A stretch of DNA of 23,144 nucleotides. It comes from a virus. The translations under genes and the position numbers were made by a program. Below, piece by piece: positions 20,788 to 23,144 of this stretch. The notes beneath the pieces were generated by a model, which made no database searches, had not been told where the DNA came from, and worked only from the letters and a program-made list of their open reading frames with translations. Every line of letters begins with the position of its first letter. Positions within the stretch are counted from its first letter, which is position 1. The stretch spans positions 1 through 23,144 of IMG/VR virus record IMGVR_UViG_3300043775_000261; one strand, 5' to 3'.

Positions 20788-22901
20788 TGGACAACGAAAA
20801 CGACCCACGCATTGCCGATGCAATGAAATTCCTGCGCCTGACCACAGATGCAGATCAATCGAACCGTAGCGAAGCGTTAGAAGATTTGAAGTTTGCCTCT
20901 GGCGATCAATGGCCTACCGAGATTCAGAACAGTCGCAACCTTGAAGCTCGCCCATGTCTGACAATTAACAAGATTGATCCGTACATTCGACAGGTTACGA
21001 ATCAACAGCGGCAAGCTCGCCCACGCATCAAGGTTCATGGCACAAACACTAGCTCTAACGAGAAATTAGCGGAAATCCTGACAGGCGTGATCCGTCACAT
21101 CGAGGTTAACTCAGACGCAGATCAAGCCTACGATACAGCGTTTGATTACTCTGTACGCATGGGTTGGGGCTACTTTCGGGTAATTACTGATTACATCCGT
21201 GACGATTCATTCGACCAAGAGATTTACATTCGCCCGATTGATAACCCGTTTACTGTCTATTTCGACCCTAATTCGATCCTACCTGATGGTTCTGACGCTG
21301 ATCGTTGCTTAATTACAACAGTCATTGAAAAGAAAATATTTCAGGAAATGTATCCGGATGCCGATTTAGGCAGCTTTACATACCGTGGAACTGGTGACGA
21401 TTCCGCTGAATGGATTATGAAGGATGATATTCGCATAGCCGAATACTTTTACACAGAGCGTAAGGCGGCAAAGCTAGTCCAGTTGTCAGACGGTACATCT
21501 GTTTACAAGGATGAGCTGCCCGATCAAGCAATCCTAGCAATGGCAGGAATCACGATTGTTAGCGAACGTGAGTCAATGCGTAAGCAGATCAAGTGGTGCA
21601 AGTTGACCGCTATGGAGGTGCTTGAGGAAAGTGATTGGCCTGGCAAATACATCCCGATCGTTCCGGTTTACGGGCAGCAGCTGGTCATCGAGTCGAAGCG
21701 TAAAAAATACGGTTTGGTGCGTAATGCTAAAGACCCACAACGGATGCTTAACTTTTGGCAAACGTCTATTACTGAGTCTGTCGCACTCGCCCCTAAAGCT
21801 AAATGGCTTATGGCAGAGGGTCAAGATGAGGGGCATGAGATGGAATGGGCATCGGCTAACATCAAGTCAAGTCCTGTGCTGCGATACAAGCAAAAAGACA
21901 TTGAAGGTGTGCCTGCTCAACCACCAACACGCCTACAGCCTGAACCACCACCTGCGGGAATCTTGGCGGCAAGTGCGTCAATCAATAACGATTTACAAGC
22001 TGTATTAGGTATCTTTGACCCAAATCAAATGCCTAGCGGCAACCTATCGGGCAAAGCTATTAATGGTCAGCAGCAGCAAATTGATCTGACTAACTTTCAT
22101 TATTTCGATAATCTGACACGTTCAATTCGTTACGCAGGCAAGATCCTGCTCGATCTGATCCCTAAGATATACGATCACGAACGAGTGATGAGGATCATTG
22201 GCTACGATAATCAACCTGAATTAGTGGTGCTGAATCAACGTACCGTTGACGATGCAGGCGTGACTAAGATTCTCAATGACGTAACGGTGGGCGAATATGA
22301 CGTTGTGATGGAGACTGGCCCAGGCTACAACTCTAAGCGTCAAGAGGCTGTTGCCAATATGATGCCATTACTCGCTGCAAGCCCAGACTTAATGAAAGTG
22401 GCAGGGGACTTGATCTTTAGAAACATGGACTTCCCTGGCGCAGACATTATTGCTGATCGTTTAGCAGCGTCAAACCCATTGGCGAACGTTGACGAGAAAT
22501 CAGACATTCCGCCACAAGTGCAGATGCAACTAGCGCAGTCTAAGCAAATGATGGAACAAATGCAGCAGCAAATGCAGCAGATGGATATGATTATTAAGAG
22601 CCGAGCTGATGTTGTTGCAATGCAACAAGAAGGTGAAACCAAACGTAAGTTAATGGATGTTACGTCTAGGGCGCACAATACCGAGACAATTAACGAAGCA
22701 AAAGTTAATCAGAATATTATGAATTCGATGGTTTCGCAAAACAAAGCTGAACTGGAAGCCATGACCAAGTTAATGCTTGCTCGCATGGATACTAACCAGT
22801 TACAGGCAGAGATTGCTAAACGTGACGCTGAAACACAGAGAATGTACGCATTTTCTGAGGGCGAGATTCACACAGAAACTAGCCCATTCATACAACGTTG
22901 A
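20784..22901 (+). CDS. P22-type portal protein
   Basis: ATG codons at 20784 and 20787 overlap the terminase stop. The 705-residue protein is close in length to P22 gp1 and has the family sequence: an EALEDLKFASGDQWP opening, ARPCLTINKIDPYIRQVTNQQRQARP (about 53-78), a DYSVRMGWGYFRV strand and the IYIRPIDNPFTVYFDPNS wing. The C-terminal ~150 residues are a long Gln/Met-rich helical region (MMEQMQQQMQQMDMI and following), which fits the barrel or coiled-coil extension. Twelve copies form the ring through which DNA passes and to which terminase and ejection proteins bind. Confidence 0.92.
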   Translation: MMDNENDPRIADAMKFLRLTTDADQSNRSEALEDLKFASGDQWPTEIQNSRNLEARPCLTINKIDPYIRQVTNQQRQARPRIKVHGTNTSSNEKLAEILTGVIRHIEVNSDADQAYDTAFDYSVRMGWGYFRVITDYIRDDSFDQEIYIRPIDNPFTVYFDPNSILPDGSDADRCLITTVIEKKIFQEMYPDADLGSFTYRGTGDDSAEWIMKDDIRIAEYFYTERKAAKLVQLSDGTSVYKDELPDQAILAMAGITIVSERESMRKQIKWCKLTAMEVLEESDWPGKYIPIVPVYGQQLVIESKRKKYGLVRNAKDPQRMLNFWQTSITESVALAPKAKWLMAEGQDEGHEMEWASANIKSSPVLRYKQKDIEGVPAQPPTRLQPEPPPAGILAASASINNDLQAVLGIFDPNQMPSGNLSGKAINGQQQQIDLTNFHYFDNLTRSIRYAGKILLDLIPKIYDHERVMRIIGYDNQPELVVLNQRTVDDAGVTKILNDVTVGEYDVVMETGPGYNSKRQEAVANMMPLLAASPDLMKVAGDLIFRNMDFPGADIIADRLAASNPLANVDEKSDIPPQVQMQLAQSKQMMEQMQQQMQQMDMIIKSRADVVAMQQEGETKRKLMDVTSRAHNTETINEAKVNQNIMNSMVSQNKAELEAMTKLMLARMDTNQLQAEIAKRDAETQRMYAFSEGEIHTETSPFIQR

Positions 22902-22937
22902 CATTTAATATATTTGGATTATTATTAGCTTATCTTA

Positions 22938-22955
22938 CCAGTTAGATAAAACTGG
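22938..22955 (+). other. Small inverted repeat between portal and scaffold genes
   Basis: CCAGTT-AGATAA-AACTGG forms a 6-bp stem with a 6-base loop in the 74-base AT-rich gap between the portal stop and the next start. No T run follows, so it is unlikely to terminate transcription; it may affect message processing or expression of the scaffold gene. It contains TTAGATA but lacks the CTTAA half of the operator element. Confidence 0.3.
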
Positions 22956-22975
22956 GTTAATTCTTGGATAAAACC

Positions 22976-23144
22976 ATGTCAGATAGTCGTGAAGCAGGAA
23001 CAGTAGTAACGAGTGAAAATATTGCAGAGTTTACGGCACAGAAATTAGGTTTAGCTGACCGTGCAGATACTGAGGCTGATAATTCAGAGCCAGATCAAGC
23101 ATCGGAACAGAGTGAACCGAAGTCCGAGGACGAAGCTAGAACAG
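22976..23144 (+). CDS. Probable scaffolding protein, 3' end outside window
   Basis: The frame from ATG 22976 is open to the end of the window (56 codons): MSDSREAGTVVTSENIAEF, then TAQKLGLADRADTEADNSEP and an acidic Ser/Glu/Asp-rich run. Acidic, polar, probably disordered N-termini are typical of P22-type scaffolding proteins. The place straight after the portal gene is that of gene 8 in P22, where the coat gene follows. There is no strong ribosome site. The call is by synteny and composition only. Confidence 0.55.
   Translation, partial: MSDSREAGTVVTSENIAEFTAQKLGLADRADTEADNSEPDQASEQSEPKSEDEART

Noticed and set aside
22340-22678. Minus-strand Cys/Ile-rich frame over the portal C-terminus
   Set aside because: It is the reverse of the CAG/ATG-rich Gln/Met helix of the portal, a typical antisense artefact.
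22938-22955. Fifth copy of the operator upstream of the scaffold gene
   Set aside because: It contains TTAGATA but not the CTTAA half and is not placed on a recognisable promoter.

Overview
This window is a piece of a tailed double-stranded DNA phage (podovirus-like), or of an integrated copy of one. The structural genes follow the order of Salmonella phage P22. Near the right end, small terminase, large terminase, P22-type portal and the start of a probable scaffold gene read rightward. At the left end, an appendage-like protein, a small GNAT-like protein at the P22 gp14 position and three large ejection (internal virion) proteins read rightward. Intermediate base composition, the strong Ala/Gln/Gly/Thr bias of the virion proteins and several small conserved genes suggest a phage of an aquatic proteobacterium. 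Host identity is inference only. No integrase, DNA polymerase, major capsid or tail-tube gene is visible here.

Layout. Positions 1-8646 (+) carry late genes: appendage protein, gp14-like protein, three ejection proteins, then a lysis cassette (coiled-coil membrane protein, three-TM holin, M15 peptidase endolysin, exported Cys-rich protein). Positions 8615-9752 (-) are an operon of five small genes, the first a winged-helix protein. Positions 9764-10338 hold no convincing gene. They contain a promoter for the minus operon and a very compact structured RNA with an intrinsic terminator on the minus strand. Positions 10339-10554 (-) encode a Cro/YdaS-like repressor. Positions 10661-12529 (+) are a recombination operon (Erf, SSB, small protein, PD-(D/E)XK nuclease) ended by a strong terminator. 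Positions 12717-16973 (+) are a second early/middle operon of small proteins, a TET-associated-type glycosyltransferase (TAGT) with its usual small neighbour, a YbcO-like zinc nuclease, RusA resolvase and a Dps-like helical protein. Positions 16996-18741 (+) hold a Gly/Ser/Thr-rich probable virion protein, a GroES-like co-chaperonin and several very small, mostly basic proteins. A GIY-YIG endonuclease (18738-19223) lies just before the packaging genes.

How it works together. One 13-base element, TTAGATNNCTTAA, occurs four times: at the start of the repressor gene and inside the -35/-10 spacer of three promoters, those of the Erf operon, the second rightward operon and the leftward small-gene operon. 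This points to one repressor controlling three early operons. Erf, SSB, the nuclease, YbcO-like and RusA form a phage recombination set. The TAGT gene suggests modified phage DNA. GroES, the scaffold start and the terminase/portal genes serve capsid assembly and packaging.

The most unusual parts are the shared operator regulon, the structured RNA at 10115-10225 (resembling the C4/P4-CI class of antisense regulators, unproven) and the glycosyltransferase locus.
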